From contig OZ059895.1 of assembly GCA_964057225.1 (NCBI GenBank), positions 10,478,001 through 10,542,000 of the forward strand: DNA of 64,000 bases, given 5' to 3'. The notes beneath the pieces were generated by a model that saw only the letters and a list, made by a program, of their open reading frames with translations, was not told the origin of the DNA and made no database searches. Position numbers and translations under genes: made by a program. The DNA is from Auanema rhodensis. Its lineage: Eukaryota > Nematoda > Chromadorea > Rhabditida > Rhabditidae. Positions 22,785 to 35,859 of the stretch are shown one piece after another; the stretch's first letter is position 1, and the number at the start of each line of letters is the position of its first letter.

Positions 22785-22891
22785 CTCTTCTCTTGTACTC
22801 GCGTCTATTGCCTATTACTTGGACTAATATTCCACTACCACTGAACCACAAATGCCCGTTATTCGCTCTCCAACTAGAGGACAAAACGACA

Positions 22892-22896
22892 AAAAC
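22892..22896 (+). repeat. Target-site duplication, right copy
   Basis: AAAAC directly after the 3' LTR. The satellite continues TTTTATTTCTTGTCC exactly where the left flank stopped. Confidence 0.95.
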
Positions 22897-25800
22897 TTTT
22901 ATTTCTTGTCCTAGAAATACGTGCTACATCTCATTAAACTAAGAATTAGTTGATTGAGAAGGCAAAACAAATTTTGTTAGCACAGAACCATATTAATCAT
23001 ATTTTCCGGCGGGCTCAAGTTGCTATTTTGTTCGATTTTTATGAAAAAATAAAAATTTTAAATTGTTTATTTTTAGCCCTAGAAATACGTGCAACATCTT
23101 ATTATCTAAGAAAATTTGAAAATTAAATAATTGAAAAAGTAAAACAGATTTTGTTAGCACAGAAACATATTGATCATATTTTAAGGCGGGCTCAAGTTGC
23201 TATTTTGTTCGATTTTAATGAAAAAATAAAAATTTTAAAATGTTTATTTTTAGCCCTAGAAATACGTGCAACATCTTACTCAACTCAAAATCAACTGTTT
23301 GATAATATAAATTAGGTTTTGTGAGCATATATCCATAGTAATCATGTTTTGCGGCGTGCTCAAGTTGCTATTTTGTTCGATTTTTATGAAAAATTAAATA
23401 TTTTCAAATGTTTATTTTTCGCCCTAGAAATATGTGCAACATCTTATTATCTAAGAAAATTTGAAAATTAAATGATTGAAAAAGTAAAACAGATTTTGTT
23501 AGCACAGAAACATATTAATCATATTTTACGGCGGGCTCAAGTTGCTATTTTGTTCGATTTTCATGAAAAAATAAAAATTTTAAAATGTTTATTTTTAGCC
23601 CTAGAAATACGTGCAACATCTTATTCAACTCAAAATCAACTGTTTGATAATATAAATTAGGTTTTGTGAGCATATATCCATAGTAATCATGTTTTGCGGC
23701 GGGTTCAACTTGCTATTTCGTTTGATTTTTATGAAAAATTAAATATTTTAAAAATTTTATTTCTTGTCCTAGAAATACGTGCTACATCTCATTAAACTAA
23801 GAATTAGTTGATTGAGAAGGCAAAACAAATTTTGTTAGCACAGAACCATATTAATCATATTTTCCGGCGGGCTCAAGTTTCTATTTTGTTCGAATTTCAT
23901 GAAAAAATAAAAGTTTTAAAATGTTTATTTTTAGCCCTAGAAATACGTGCAACATCTTATTATCTGAGAAAATTTGAAAATTAAATGATTGAAAAAGTAA
24001 AACAGATTTTGTTAGCACAGAAACATATTAATCATATTTTAATTTAAGGCGGGCTCAAGTTGCTATTTTGTTCGATTTTCATGAAAAAATAAAAATTTTA
24101 AAATGTTTATTTTTAGCCCTAGAAATACGTGCAACATCTTACTCAACTCAAAATCAACTGTTTGATAATATAAATTAGGTTTTGTGAGCATATATCCATA
24201 GTAATCATGTTTTGCGGCGGTTTCAACTTGCTATTTTGTTTGATTTTTATGAAAAATTAAATATTCTAAAACTTTTATTTCTTGTCCTAGAAATACGTGC
24301 TACATCTCATTAAACTAAGAATTAGTTGATTGAAAAGGCAAAACAAATTTTGTGAGCATATACCCATAGTAATCATGTTTTGCGGCGTGCTCAAGTTGCT
24401 ATTTTGTTCGATTTTTATGAAAAATTAAATATTTTCAAATGTTTATTTTTCGCCCTAGAAATACGTGCAACATCTTATTATCTAAGAAAATTTGAAAATT
24501 AAATGATTGAAAAAGTAAAACAGATTTTGTTAGCACAGAAACATATTAATCATATTTTACGGCGGGCTCAAGTTGCTATTTTGTTCGATTTTAATGAAAA
24601 AATAAAAATTTTAAAATGTTTATTTTTAGCCCTAGAAATACGTGCAAAATCTTATTCAACTCAAAATCAACTGTTTGATAATATAAATTAGGTTTTGTGA
24701 GCATATATCCATAGTAATCATGTTTTGCGGCGGGTTCAACTTGCTATTTCGTTTGATTTTTATGAAAAATTAAATATTTTAAAAATTTTATTTCTTGTCC
24801 TAGAAATACGTGCTACATCTCATTAAACTAAGAATTAGTTGATTGAGAAGGCAAAACAAATTTTGTTAGCACAGAACCATATTAATCATATTTTCCGGCG
24901 GGCTCAAGTTTCTATTTTGTTCCATTTTCATGAAAAAATAAAAGTTTTAAAATGTTTATTTTTAGCCCTAGAAATACGTGCAACATCTTATTATCTGAGA
25001 AAATTTGAAAATTAAATGATTGAAAAAGTAAAACAGATTTTGTTAGCACAGAAACATATTAATCATATTTTAATTTAAGGCGGGCTCAAGTTGCTATTTT
25101 GTTCGATTTTCATGAGAAAATAAAAATTTTAAAATGTTTATTTTTAGCCCTAGAAATACGTGCAACATCTTACTCAACTCAAAATCAACTGTTTGATAAT
25201 ATAAATTAGGTTTTGTGAGCATATATCCATAGCAATCATGTTTTGCGGCGGGTTCAACTTGCTATTTCGTTTGATTTTTATGAAAAATTAACCATTCTAA
25301 AACTTTTATTTCTTGTCCTAGAAATACGTGCTACATCTCATTAAACTAAGAATTAGTTGATTGAGAAGGCAAAACAAATTTTGTTAGCACAGAACCATAT
25401 TAATCATATTTTCCGGCGGGCTCAAGTTGCTATTTTGTTCGATTTTTATGAAAAAATAAAAATTTTAAATTGTTTATTTTTAGCCCTAGAAATACGTGCA
25501 ACATCTTATTATCTAAGAAAATTTGAAAATTAAATAATTGAAAAAGTAAATCAGATTTTGTTAGCACAGAAACATATTGATCATATTTTAAGGCGGGCTC
25601 AAGTTGCTATTTTGTTCGATTTTAATGAAAAAATAAAAATTTTAAAATGTTTATTTTTAGCCCTAGAAATACGTGCAACATCTTACTCAACTCAAAATCA
25701 ACTGTTTGATAATATAAATTAGGTTTTGTGAGCATATATCCATAGTAATCATGTTTTGCGGCGGTTTCAACTTGCTATTTCGTTTGATTTTTATGAAAAA

Positions 25801-28800
25801 TTAAATATTCTTAAAATTTTATTTCTTGTCCTAGAAATACGTGCTACATCTCTTTAAACTAAGAATTAGTTGATTGAAAAGGCAAAACAAATTTTGTGAG
25901 CATATACCCATAGTAATCATGTTTTGCGGCGTGCTCAAGTTGCTATTTTGTTCGATTTTTATGAAAAATTAAATATTTTCAAATGTTTATTTTTCGCCCT
26001 AGAAATACGTGCAACATCTTACTCAACTCAAAATCAACTGTTTGATAATATAAATTAGGTTTTGTGAGCATATATCCATAGTAATCATGTTTTGCGGCGG
26101 TTTCAACTTGCTATTTCGTTTGATTTTTATGAAAAATTAAATATTCTTAAAATTTTATTTCTTGTCCTAGAAATACGTGCTACATCTCTTTAAACTAAGA
26201 ATTAGTTGATTGAAAAGGCAAAACAAATTTTGTGAGCATATACCCATAGTAATCATGTTTTGCGGCGTGCTCAAGTTGCTATTTTGTTCGATTTTTATGA
26301 AAAATTGAAAATTTTAAAATGTTTATTTTTAGTCCTAGAAATACGTGCAACATCTTTTTCAACTCAAAATCAACTGTTTGATAAAATAAATTAGGTTTTG
26401 TGAGCATATATCCATAGTGATCATGTTTTGCGGCGGGTTCAACTTGCTATTTCGTTTGATTTTTATGAAAAATTAAATATTCTAAAAATTTTATTTCTTG
26501 TCCTAGAAATACGTGCTACATCTCTTTAAACTAAGAATTAGTTGATTGAGAAGGCAAAACAAATTTTGTTAGCACAGAACCATATTAATCATATTTTCCG
26601 GCGGGCTTAAGTTGCTATTTTGTTCAATTTTCATGAAAAAATAAAAATTTTTAAATGTTTATTTTTCGCCCTAGAAATACGTGCAACATCTTATTATCTA
26701 AGAAAATTTGAAAATTAACTAATTGAAAAAGTAAAACAGATTTTGTTAGCACAGAACCATATTAATCATATTTTCCGGCGGGCTCAAGTTGCTATTTTGT
26801 TCGATTTTTATGAAAAATTAAATATTTTCAAATGTTTATTTTTCGCCCTAGAAATATGTGCAACATCTTATTATCTAAGAAAATTTGAAAATTAAATGAT
26901 TGAAAAAGTAAAACAGATTTTGTTAGCACAGAAACATATTAATCATATTTTACGGCGTGCTCAAGTTGCTATTTTGTTCGATTTTTATGAAAAATTGAAA
27001 ATTTTAAAATGTTTATTTTTAGTCCTAGAAATACGTGCAACATCTTATTCAACTCAAAATCAACTGTTTGATAAAATAAATTAGGTTTTGTGAGCATATA
27101 TCCATAGTGATCATGTTTTGCGGCGGGTTCAACTTGCTATTTCGTTTGATTTTTATGAAAAATTAAATATTCTAAAAATTTTATTTCTTGTCCTAGAAAT
27201 ACGTGCTACATCTCTTTAAACTAAGAATTAGTTGATTGAGAAGGCAAAACAAATTTTGTTAGCACAGAACCATATTAATCATATTTTCCGGCGGGCTTAA
27301 GTTGCTATTTTGTTCAATTTTCATGAAAAAATAAAAGTTTTAAAATGTTTATTTTTAGCCCTAGAAATACGTGCAACATCTTATTATCTAAGAAAATTTG
27401 AAAATTAACTAATTGAAAAAGTAAAACAGATTTTGTTAGCACAGAACCATATTAATCATATTTTCCGGCGGGCTCAAGTTGCTATTTTGTTCGATTTTTA
27501 TGAAAAATTAAATATTTTCAAATGTTTATTTTTCGCCCTAGAAATATGTGCAACATCTTATTATCTAAGAAAATTTGAAAATTAAATGATTGAAAAAGTA
27601 AAACAGATTTTGTTAGCACAGAAACATATTAATCATATTTTACGGCGGGCTCAAGTTGCTATTTTGTTCGATTTTAATGAAAAAATAAAAATTTTAAAAT
27701 GTTTATTTTTAGCCCTAGAAATACGTGCAAAATCTTATTCAACTCAAAATCAACTGTTTGATAAAATAAATTAGGTTTTGTGAGCATATATCCATAGTGA
27801 TCATGTTTTGCGGCGGGTTCAACTTGCTATTTCGTTTGATTTTTATGAAAAATTAAATATTCTAAAAATTTTATTTCTTGTCCTAGAAATACGTGCTACA
27901 TCTCTTTAAACTAAGAATTAGTTGATTGAGAAGGCAAAACAAATTTTGTTAGCACAGAACCATATTAATCATATTTTCCGGCGGGCTTAAGTTGCTATTT
28001 TGTTCAATTTTCATGAAAAAATAAAAATTTTTAAATGTTTATTTTTCGCCCTAGAAATACGTGCAACATCTTATTATCTAAGAAAATTTGAAAATTAACT
28101 AATTGAAAAAGTAAAACAGATTTTGTTAGCACAGAACCATATTAATCATATTTTCCGGCGGGCTCAAGTTGCTATTTTGTTCGATTTTTATGAAAAATTA
28201 AATATTTTCAAATGTTTATTTTTCGCCCTAGAAATATGTGCAACATCTTATTATCTAAGAAAATTTGAAAATTAAATGATTGAAAAAGTAAAACAGATTT
28301 TGTTAGCACAGAAACATATTAATCATATTTTACGGCGTGCTCAAGTTGCTATTTTGTTCGATTTTTATGAAAAATTGAAAATTTTAAAATGTTTATTTTT
28401 AGTCCTAGAAATACGTGCAACATCTTATTCAACTCAAAATCAACTGTTTGATAAAATAAATTAGGTTTTGTGAGCATATATCCATAGTGATCATGTTTTG
28501 CGGCGGGTTCAACTTGCTATTTCGTTTGATTTTTATGAAAAATTAAATATTCTAAAAATTTTATTTCTTGTCCTAGAAATACGTGCTACATCTCTTTAAA
28601 CTAAGAATTAGTTGATTGAGAAGGCAAAACAAATTTTGTTAGCACAGAACCATATTAATCATATTTTCCGGCGGGCTTAAGTTGCTATTTTGTTCAATTT
28701 TCATGAAAAAATAAAAGTTTTAAAATGTTTATTTTTAGCCCTAGAAATACGTGCAACATCTTATTATCTAAGAAAATTTGAAAATTAACTAATTGAAAAA

Positions 28801-29339
28801 GTAAAACAGATTTTGTTAGCACAGAACCATATTAATCATATTTTCCGGCGGGCTCAAGTTGCTATTTTGTTCGATTTTTATGAAAAATTAAATATTTTCA
28901 AATGTTTATTTTTCGCCCTAGAAATATGTGCAACATCTTATTATCTAAGAAAATTTGAAAATTAAATGATTGAAAAAGTAAAACAGATTTTGTTAGCACA
29001 GAAACATATTAATCATATTTTACGGCGGGCTCAAGTTGCTATTTTGTTCGATTTTCATGAAAAAATAAAAATTTTAAAATGTTTATTTTTAGCCCTAGAA
29101 ATACGTGCAACATCTTATTCAACTCAAAATCAACTGTTTGATAATATAAGTTAGGTTTTGTGAGCATATATCCATAGTAATCATGTTTTGCGGCGGGTTC
29201 AACTTGCTATTTCGTTTGATTTTTATGAAAAATTAAATATTCTTAAAATTTTATTTCTTGTCCTAGAAATACGTGCTACATCTCATTAAACTAAGAATTA
29301 GTTGATTGAAAAGGCAAAACAAATTTTGTGAGCATATAC
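22897..29339 (+). repeat. 6520-bp higher-order block, copy 1 (right portion)
   Basis: Together with 14028-14104 left of the retroelement, this makes a 6520-bp block. It matches 29340-35859 at offset 6520 at every place I compared, including private variants: TTCGAATTTCATG near 23890, TTCCATTTTCATG near 24920, TTAACCATTC near 25289, AAATCAGATT near 25548, and AAGTTAG near 29147. The left limit is uncertain, because the 77-bp piece left of the insertion is a common B-monomer sequence. Confidence 0.85.
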
Positions 29340-29677
29340 CCATAGCAATCATGTTTTGCGGCGGGTTCAACTTGCTATTTCGTTTGATTTTTATGAAAAA
29401 TTAAATATTCTAAAACTTTTATTTCTTGTCCTAGAAATACGTGCTACATCTCATTAAACTAAGAATTAGTTGATTGAGAAGGCAAAACAAATTTTGTTAG
29501 CACAGAACCATATTAATCATATTTTCCGGCGGGCTCAAGTTGCTATTTTGTTCGATTTTTATGAAAAAATAAAAATTTTAAATTGTTTATTTTTAGCCCT
29601 AGAAATACGTGCAACATCTTATTATCTAAGAAAATTTGAAAATTAAATAATTGAAAAAGTAAAACAGATTTTGTTAG
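26918..29677 (+). repeat. Four 690-bp tetramer units
   Basis: Corresponding points recur at 26896, 27586, 28276 and 28966, exactly 690 bp apart. One unit is 168+168+177+177 bp (heads at 26918, 27086, 27254, 27431, 27608). Units 1 and 3 share TACGGCGTGC and AGTCCTAG, while 2 and 4 do not, so there is also a 1380-bp period. The same set is repeated at 33416-36174. The last unit is incomplete or altered. Confidence 0.8.
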
Positions 29678-32600
29678 CACAGAAACATATTGATCATATT
29701 TTAAGGCGGGCTCAAGTTGCTATTTTGTTCGATTTTAATGAAAAAATAAAAATTTTAAAATGTTTATTTTTAGCCCTAGAAATACGTGCAACATCTTACT
29801 CAACTCAAAATCAACTGTTTGATAATATAAATTAGGTTTTGTGAGCATATATCCATAGTAATCATGTTTTGCGGCGTGCTCAAGTTGCTATTTTGTTCGA
29901 TTTTTATGAAAAATTAAATATTTTCAAATGTTTATTTTTCGCCCTAGAAATATGTGCAACATCTTATTATCTAAGAAAATTTGAAAATTAAATGATTGAA
30001 AAAGTAAAACAGATTTTGTTAGCACAGAAACATATTAATCATATTTTACGGCGGGCTCAAGTTGCTATTTTGTTCGATTTTCATGAAAAAATAAAAATTT
30101 TAAAATGTTTATTTTTAGCCCTAGAAATACGTGCAACATCTTATTCAACTCAAAATCAACTGTTTGATAATATAAATTAGGTTTTGTGAGCATATATCCA
30201 TAGTAATCATGTTTTGCGGCGGGTTCAACTTGCTATTTCGTTTGATTTTTATGAAAAATTAAATATTTTAAAAATTTTATTTCTTGTCCTAGAAATACGT
30301 GCTACATCTCATTAAACTAAGAATTAGTTGATTGAGAAGGCAAAACAAATTTTGTTAGCACAGAACCATATTAATCATATTTTCCGGCGGGCTCAAGTTT
30401 CTATTTTGTTCGAATTTCATGAAAAAATAAAAGTTTTAAAATGTTTATTTTTAGCCCTAGAAATACGTGCAACATCTTATTATCTGAGAAAATTTGAAAA
30501 TTAAATGATTGAAAAAGTAAAACAGATTTTGTTAGCACAGAAACATATTAATCATATTTTAATTTAAGGCGGGCTCAAGTTGCTATTTTGTTCGATTTTC
30601 ATGAAAAAATAAAAATTTTAAAATGTTTATTTTTAGCCCTAGAAATACGTGCAACATCTTACTCAACTCAAAATCAACTGTTTGATAATATAAATTAGGT
30701 TTTGTGAGCATATATCCATAGTAATCATGTTTTGCGGCGGTTTCAACTTGCTATTTTGTTTGATTTTTATGAAAAATTAAATATTCTAAAACTTTTATTT
30801 CTTGTCCTAGAAATACGTGCTACATCTCATTAAACTAAGAATTAGTTGATTGAAAAGGCAAAACAAATTTTGTGAGCATATACCCATAGTAATCATGTTT
30901 TGCGGCGTGCTCAAGTTGCTATTTTGTTCGATTTTTATGAAAAATTAAATATTTTCAAATGTTTATTTTTCGCCCTAGAAATACGTGCAACATCTTATTA
31001 TCTAAGAAAATTTGAAAATTAAATGATTGAAAAAGTAAAACAGATTTTGTTAGCACAGAAACATATTAATCATATTTTACGGCGGGCTCAAGTTGCTATT
31101 TTGTTCGATTTTAATGAAAAAATAAAAATTTTAAAATGTTTATTTTTAGCCCTAGAAATACGTGCAAAATCTTATTCAACTCAAAATCAACTGTTTGATA
31201 ATATAAATTAGGTTTTGTGAGCATATATCCATAGTAATCATGTTTTGCGGCGGGTTCAACTTGCTATTTCGTTTGATTTTTATGAAAAATTAAATATTTT
31301 AAAAATTTTATTTCTTGTCCTAGAAATACGTGCTACATCTCATTAAACTAAGAATTAGTTGATTGAGAAGGCAAAACAAATTTTGTTAGCACAGAACCAT
31401 ATTAATCATATTTTCCGGCGGGCTCAAGTTTCTATTTTGTTCCATTTTCATGAAAAAATAAAAGTTTTAAAATGTTTATTTTTAGCCCTAGAAATACGTG
31501 CAACATCTTATTATCTGAGAAAATTTGAAAATTAAATGATTGAAAAAGTAAAACAGATTTTGTTAGCACAGAAACATATTAATCATATTTTAATTTAAGG
31601 CGGGCTCAAGTTGCTATTTTGTTCGATTTTCATGAGAAAATAAAAATTTTAAAATGTTTATTTTTAGCCCTAGAAATACGTGCAACATCTTACTCAACTC
31701 AAAATCAACTGTTTGATAATATAAATTAGGTTTTGTGAGCATATATCCATAGCAATCATGTTTTGCGGCGGGTTCAACTTGCTATTTCGTTTGATTTTTA
31801 TGAAAAATTAACCATTCTAAAACTTTTATTTCTTGTCCTAGAAATACGTGCTACATCTCATTAAACTAAGAATTAGTTGATTGAGAAGGCAAAACAAATT
31901 TTGTTAGCACAGAACCATATTAATCATATTTTCCGGCGGGCTCAAGTTGCTATTTTGTTCGATTTTTATGAAAAAATAAAAATTTTAAATTGTTTATTTT
32001 TAGCCCTAGAAATACGTGCAACATCTTATTATCTAAGAAAATTTGAAAATTAAATAATTGAAAAAGTAAATCAGATTTTGTTAGCACAGAAACATATTGA
32101 TCATATTTTAAGGCGGGCTCAAGTTGCTATTTTGTTCGATTTTAATGAAAAAATAAAAATTTTAAAATGTTTATTTTTAGCCCTAGAAATACGTGCAACA
32201 TCTTACTCAACTCAAAATCAACTGTTTGATAATATAAATTAGGTTTTGTGAGCATATATCCATAGTAATCATGTTTTGCGGCGGTTTCAACTTGCTATTT
32301 CGTTTGATTTTTATGAAAAATTAAATATTCTTAAAATTTTATTTCTTGTCCTAGAAATACGTGCTACATCTCTTTAAACTAAGAATTAGTTGATTGAAAA
32401 GGCAAAACAAATTTTGTGAGCATATACCCATAGTAATCATGTTTTGCGGCGTGCTCAAGTTGCTATTTTGTTCGATTTTTATGAAAAATTAAATATTTTC
32501 AAATGTTTATTTTTCGCCCTAGAAATACGTGCAACATCTTACTCAACTCAAAATCAACTGTTTGATAATATAAATTAGGTTTTGTGAGCATATATCCATA

Positions 32601-35600
32601 GTAATCATGTTTTGCGGCGGTTTCAACTTGCTATTTCGTTTGATTTTTATGAAAAATTAAATATTCTTAAAATTTTATTTCTTGTCCTAGAAATACGTGC
32701 TACATCTCTTTAAACTAAGAATTAGTTGATTGAAAAGGCAAAACAAATTTTGTGAGCATATACCCATAGTAATCATGTTTTGCGGCGTGCTCAAGTTGCT
32801 ATTTTGTTCGATTTTTATGAAAAATTGAAAATTTTAAAATGTTTATTTTTAGTCCTAGAAATACGTGCAACATCTTTTTCAACTCAAAATCAACTGTTTG
32901 ATAAAATAAATTAGGTTTTGTGAGCATATATCCATAGTGATCATGTTTTGCGGCGGGTTCAACTTGCTATTTCGTTTGATTTTTATGAAAAATTAAATAT
33001 TCTAAAAATTTTATTTCTTGTCCTAGAAATACGTGCTACATCTCTTTAAACTAAGAATTAGTTGATTGAGAAGGCAAAACAAATTTTGTTAGCACAGAAC
33101 CATATTAATCATATTTTCCGGCGGGCTTAAGTTGCTATTTTGTTCAATTTTCATGAAAAAATAAAAATTTTTAAATGTTTATTTTTCGCCCTAGAAATAC
33201 GTGCAACATCTTATTATCTAAGAAAATTTGAAAATTAACTAATTGAAAAAGTAAAACAGATTTTGTTAGCACAGAACCATATTAATCATATTTTCCGGCG
33301 GGCTCAAGTTGCTATTTTGTTCGATTTTTATGAAAAATTAAATATTTTCAAATGTTTATTTTTCGCCCTAGAAATATGTGCAACATCTTATTATCTAAGA
33401 AAATTTGAAAATTAAATGATTGAAAAAGTAAAACAGATTTTGTTAGCACAGAAACATATTAATCATATTTTACGGCGTGCTCAAGTTGCTATTTTGTTCG
33501 ATTTTTATGAAAAATTGAAAATTTTAAAATGTTTATTTTTAGTCCTAGAAATACGTGCAACATCTTATTCAACTCAAAATCAACTGTTTGATAAAATAAA
33601 TTAGGTTTTGTGAGCATATATCCATAGTGATCATGTTTTGCGGCGGGTTCAACTTGCTATTTCGTTTGATTTTTATGAAAAATTAAATATTCTAAAAATT
33701 TTATTTCTTGTCCTAGAAATACGTGCTACATCTCTTTAAACTAAGAATTAGTTGATTGAGAAGGCAAAACAAATTTTGTTAGCACAGAACCATATTAATC
33801 ATATTTTCCGGCGGGCTTAAGTTGCTATTTTGTTCAATTTTCATGAAAAAATAAAAGTTTTAAAATGTTTATTTTTAGCCCTAGAAATACGTGCAACATC
33901 TTATTATCTAAGAAAATTTGAAAATTAACTAATTGAAAAAGTAAAACAGATTTTGTTAGCACAGAACCATATTAATCATATTTTCCGGCGGGCTCAAGTT
34001 GCTATTTTGTTCGATTTTTATGAAAAATTAAATATTTTCAAATGTTTATTTTTCGCCCTAGAAATATGTGCAACATCTTATTATCTAAGAAAATTTGAAA
34101 ATTAAATGATTGAAAAAGTAAAACAGATTTTGTTAGCACAGAAACATATTAATCATATTTTACGGCGGGCTCAAGTTGCTATTTTGTTCGATTTTAATGA
34201 AAAAATAAAAATTTTAAAATGTTTATTTTTAGCCCTAGAAATACGTGCAAAATCTTATTCAACTCAAAATCAACTGTTTGATAAAATAAATTAGGTTTTG
34301 TGAGCATATATCCATAGTGATCATGTTTTGCGGCGGGTTCAACTTGCTATTTCGTTTGATTTTTATGAAAAATTAAATATTCTAAAAATTTTATTTCTTG
34401 TCCTAGAAATACGTGCTACATCTCTTTAAACTAAGAATTAGTTGATTGAGAAGGCAAAACAAATTTTGTTAGCACAGAACCATATTAATCATATTTTCCG
34501 GCGGGCTTAAGTTGCTATTTTGTTCAATTTTCATGAAAAAATAAAAATTTTTAAATGTTTATTTTTCGCCCTAGAAATACGTGCAACATCTTATTATCTA
34601 AGAAAATTTGAAAATTAACTAATTGAAAAAGTAAAACAGATTTTGTTAGCACAGAACCATATTAATCATATTTTCCGGCGGGCTCAAGTTGCTATTTTGT
34701 TCGATTTTTATGAAAAATTAAATATTTTCAAATGTTTATTTTTCGCCCTAGAAATATGTGCAACATCTTATTATCTAAGAAAATTTGAAAATTAAATGAT
34801 TGAAAAAGTAAAACAGATTTTGTTAGCACAGAAACATATTAATCATATTTTACGGCGTGCTCAAGTTGCTATTTTGTTCGATTTTTATGAAAAATTGAAA
34901 ATTTTAAAATGTTTATTTTTAGTCCTAGAAATACGTGCAACATCTTATTCAACTCAAAATCAACTGTTTGATAAAATAAATTAGGTTTTGTGAGCATATA
35001 TCCATAGTGATCATGTTTTGCGGCGGGTTCAACTTGCTATTTCGTTTGATTTTTATGAAAAATTAAATATTCTAAAAATTTTATTTCTTGTCCTAGAAAT
35101 ACGTGCTACATCTCTTTAAACTAAGAATTAGTTGATTGAGAAGGCAAAACAAATTTTGTTAGCACAGAACCATATTAATCATATTTTCCGGCGGGCTTAA
35201 GTTGCTATTTTGTTCAATTTTCATGAAAAAATAAAAGTTTTAAAATGTTTATTTTTAGCCCTAGAAATACGTGCAACATCTTATTATCTAAGAAAATTTG
35301 AAAATTAACTAATTGAAAAAGTAAAACAGATTTTGTTAGCACAGAACCATATTAATCATATTTTCCGGCGGGCTCAAGTTGCTATTTTGTTCGATTTTTA
35401 TGAAAAATTAAATATTTTCAAATGTTTATTTTTCGCCCTAGAAATATGTGCAACATCTTATTATCTAAGAAAATTTGAAAATTAAATGATTGAAAAAGTA
35501 AAACAGATTTTGTTAGCACAGAAACATATTAATCATATTTTACGGCGGGCTCAAGTTGCTATTTTGTTCGATTTTCATGAAAAAATAAAAATTTTAAAAT

Positions 35601-35859
35601 GTTTATTTTTAGCCCTAGAAATACGTGCAACATCTTATTCAACTCAAAATCAACTGTTTGATAATATAAGTTAGGTTTTGTGAGCATATATCCATAGTAA
35701 TCATGTTTTGCGGCGGGTTCAACTTGCTATTTCGTTTGATTTTTATGAAAAATTAAATATTCTTAAAATTTTATTTCTTGTCCTAGAAATACGTGCTACA
35801 TCTCATTAAACTAAGAATTAGTTGATTGAAAAGGCAAAACAAATTTTGTGAGCATATAC
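29340..35859 (+). repeat. 6520-bp higher-order block, copy 2
   Basis: Tandem copy of the previous block without the retroelement. The equivalent of the insertion site is the single AAAAC at 29412-29416. After 35859 the next block begins similarly but differs from 35999 (A for G in GATTGA(G/A)AAGG) and clearly diverges near 36212. Confidence 0.85.

Larger units (their letters stand above)
14105..22891 (+). mobile_element. BEL/Pao LTR retrotransposon with envelope module, complete
   Basis: The element is 8787 bp long: a 533-bp LTR, a primer-binding site, one 2578-codon polyprotein frame, 24 bp of spacer and a second 533-bp LTR. The LTRs begin TGT and end ACA, and I found no difference between them reading base by base. 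The domain order is Gag (Pao type), zinc knuckles, protease, RT, RNase H, integrase, then a phlebovirus-type glycoprotein. This order (integrase after RNase H, in a single frame) and the conserved NPAD...ATRG segment after RNase H identify the BEL/Pao clade. The envelope resembles that of the nematode Cer7 group, which I infer from the Cys-rich fusion-loop-like segment. The element is intact on every test I can apply by eye and probably inserted recently. Its base composition is strikingly A- and C-rich and G-poor on the coding strand (17461-17520: A26 C16 T11 G7), unlike the surrounding A/T satellite. Confidence 0.95.
22359..22891 (+). repeat. 3' long terminal repeat (533 bp)
   Basis: Copy of 14105-14637, with all bases I compared identical. 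It ends ...AACGACA, followed directly by the AAAAC target duplication. A second TATA box is at 22666-22673 and the poly(A) signal at 22779-22784. Confidence 0.96.

Noticed and set aside
14105..22891. Ty3/gypsy or vertebrate-type retrovirus assignment
   Set aside because: The Pao-type Gag, the NPADIATRG segment, the DUF5641-like integrase tail and a 5-bp target duplication fit BEL/Pao.
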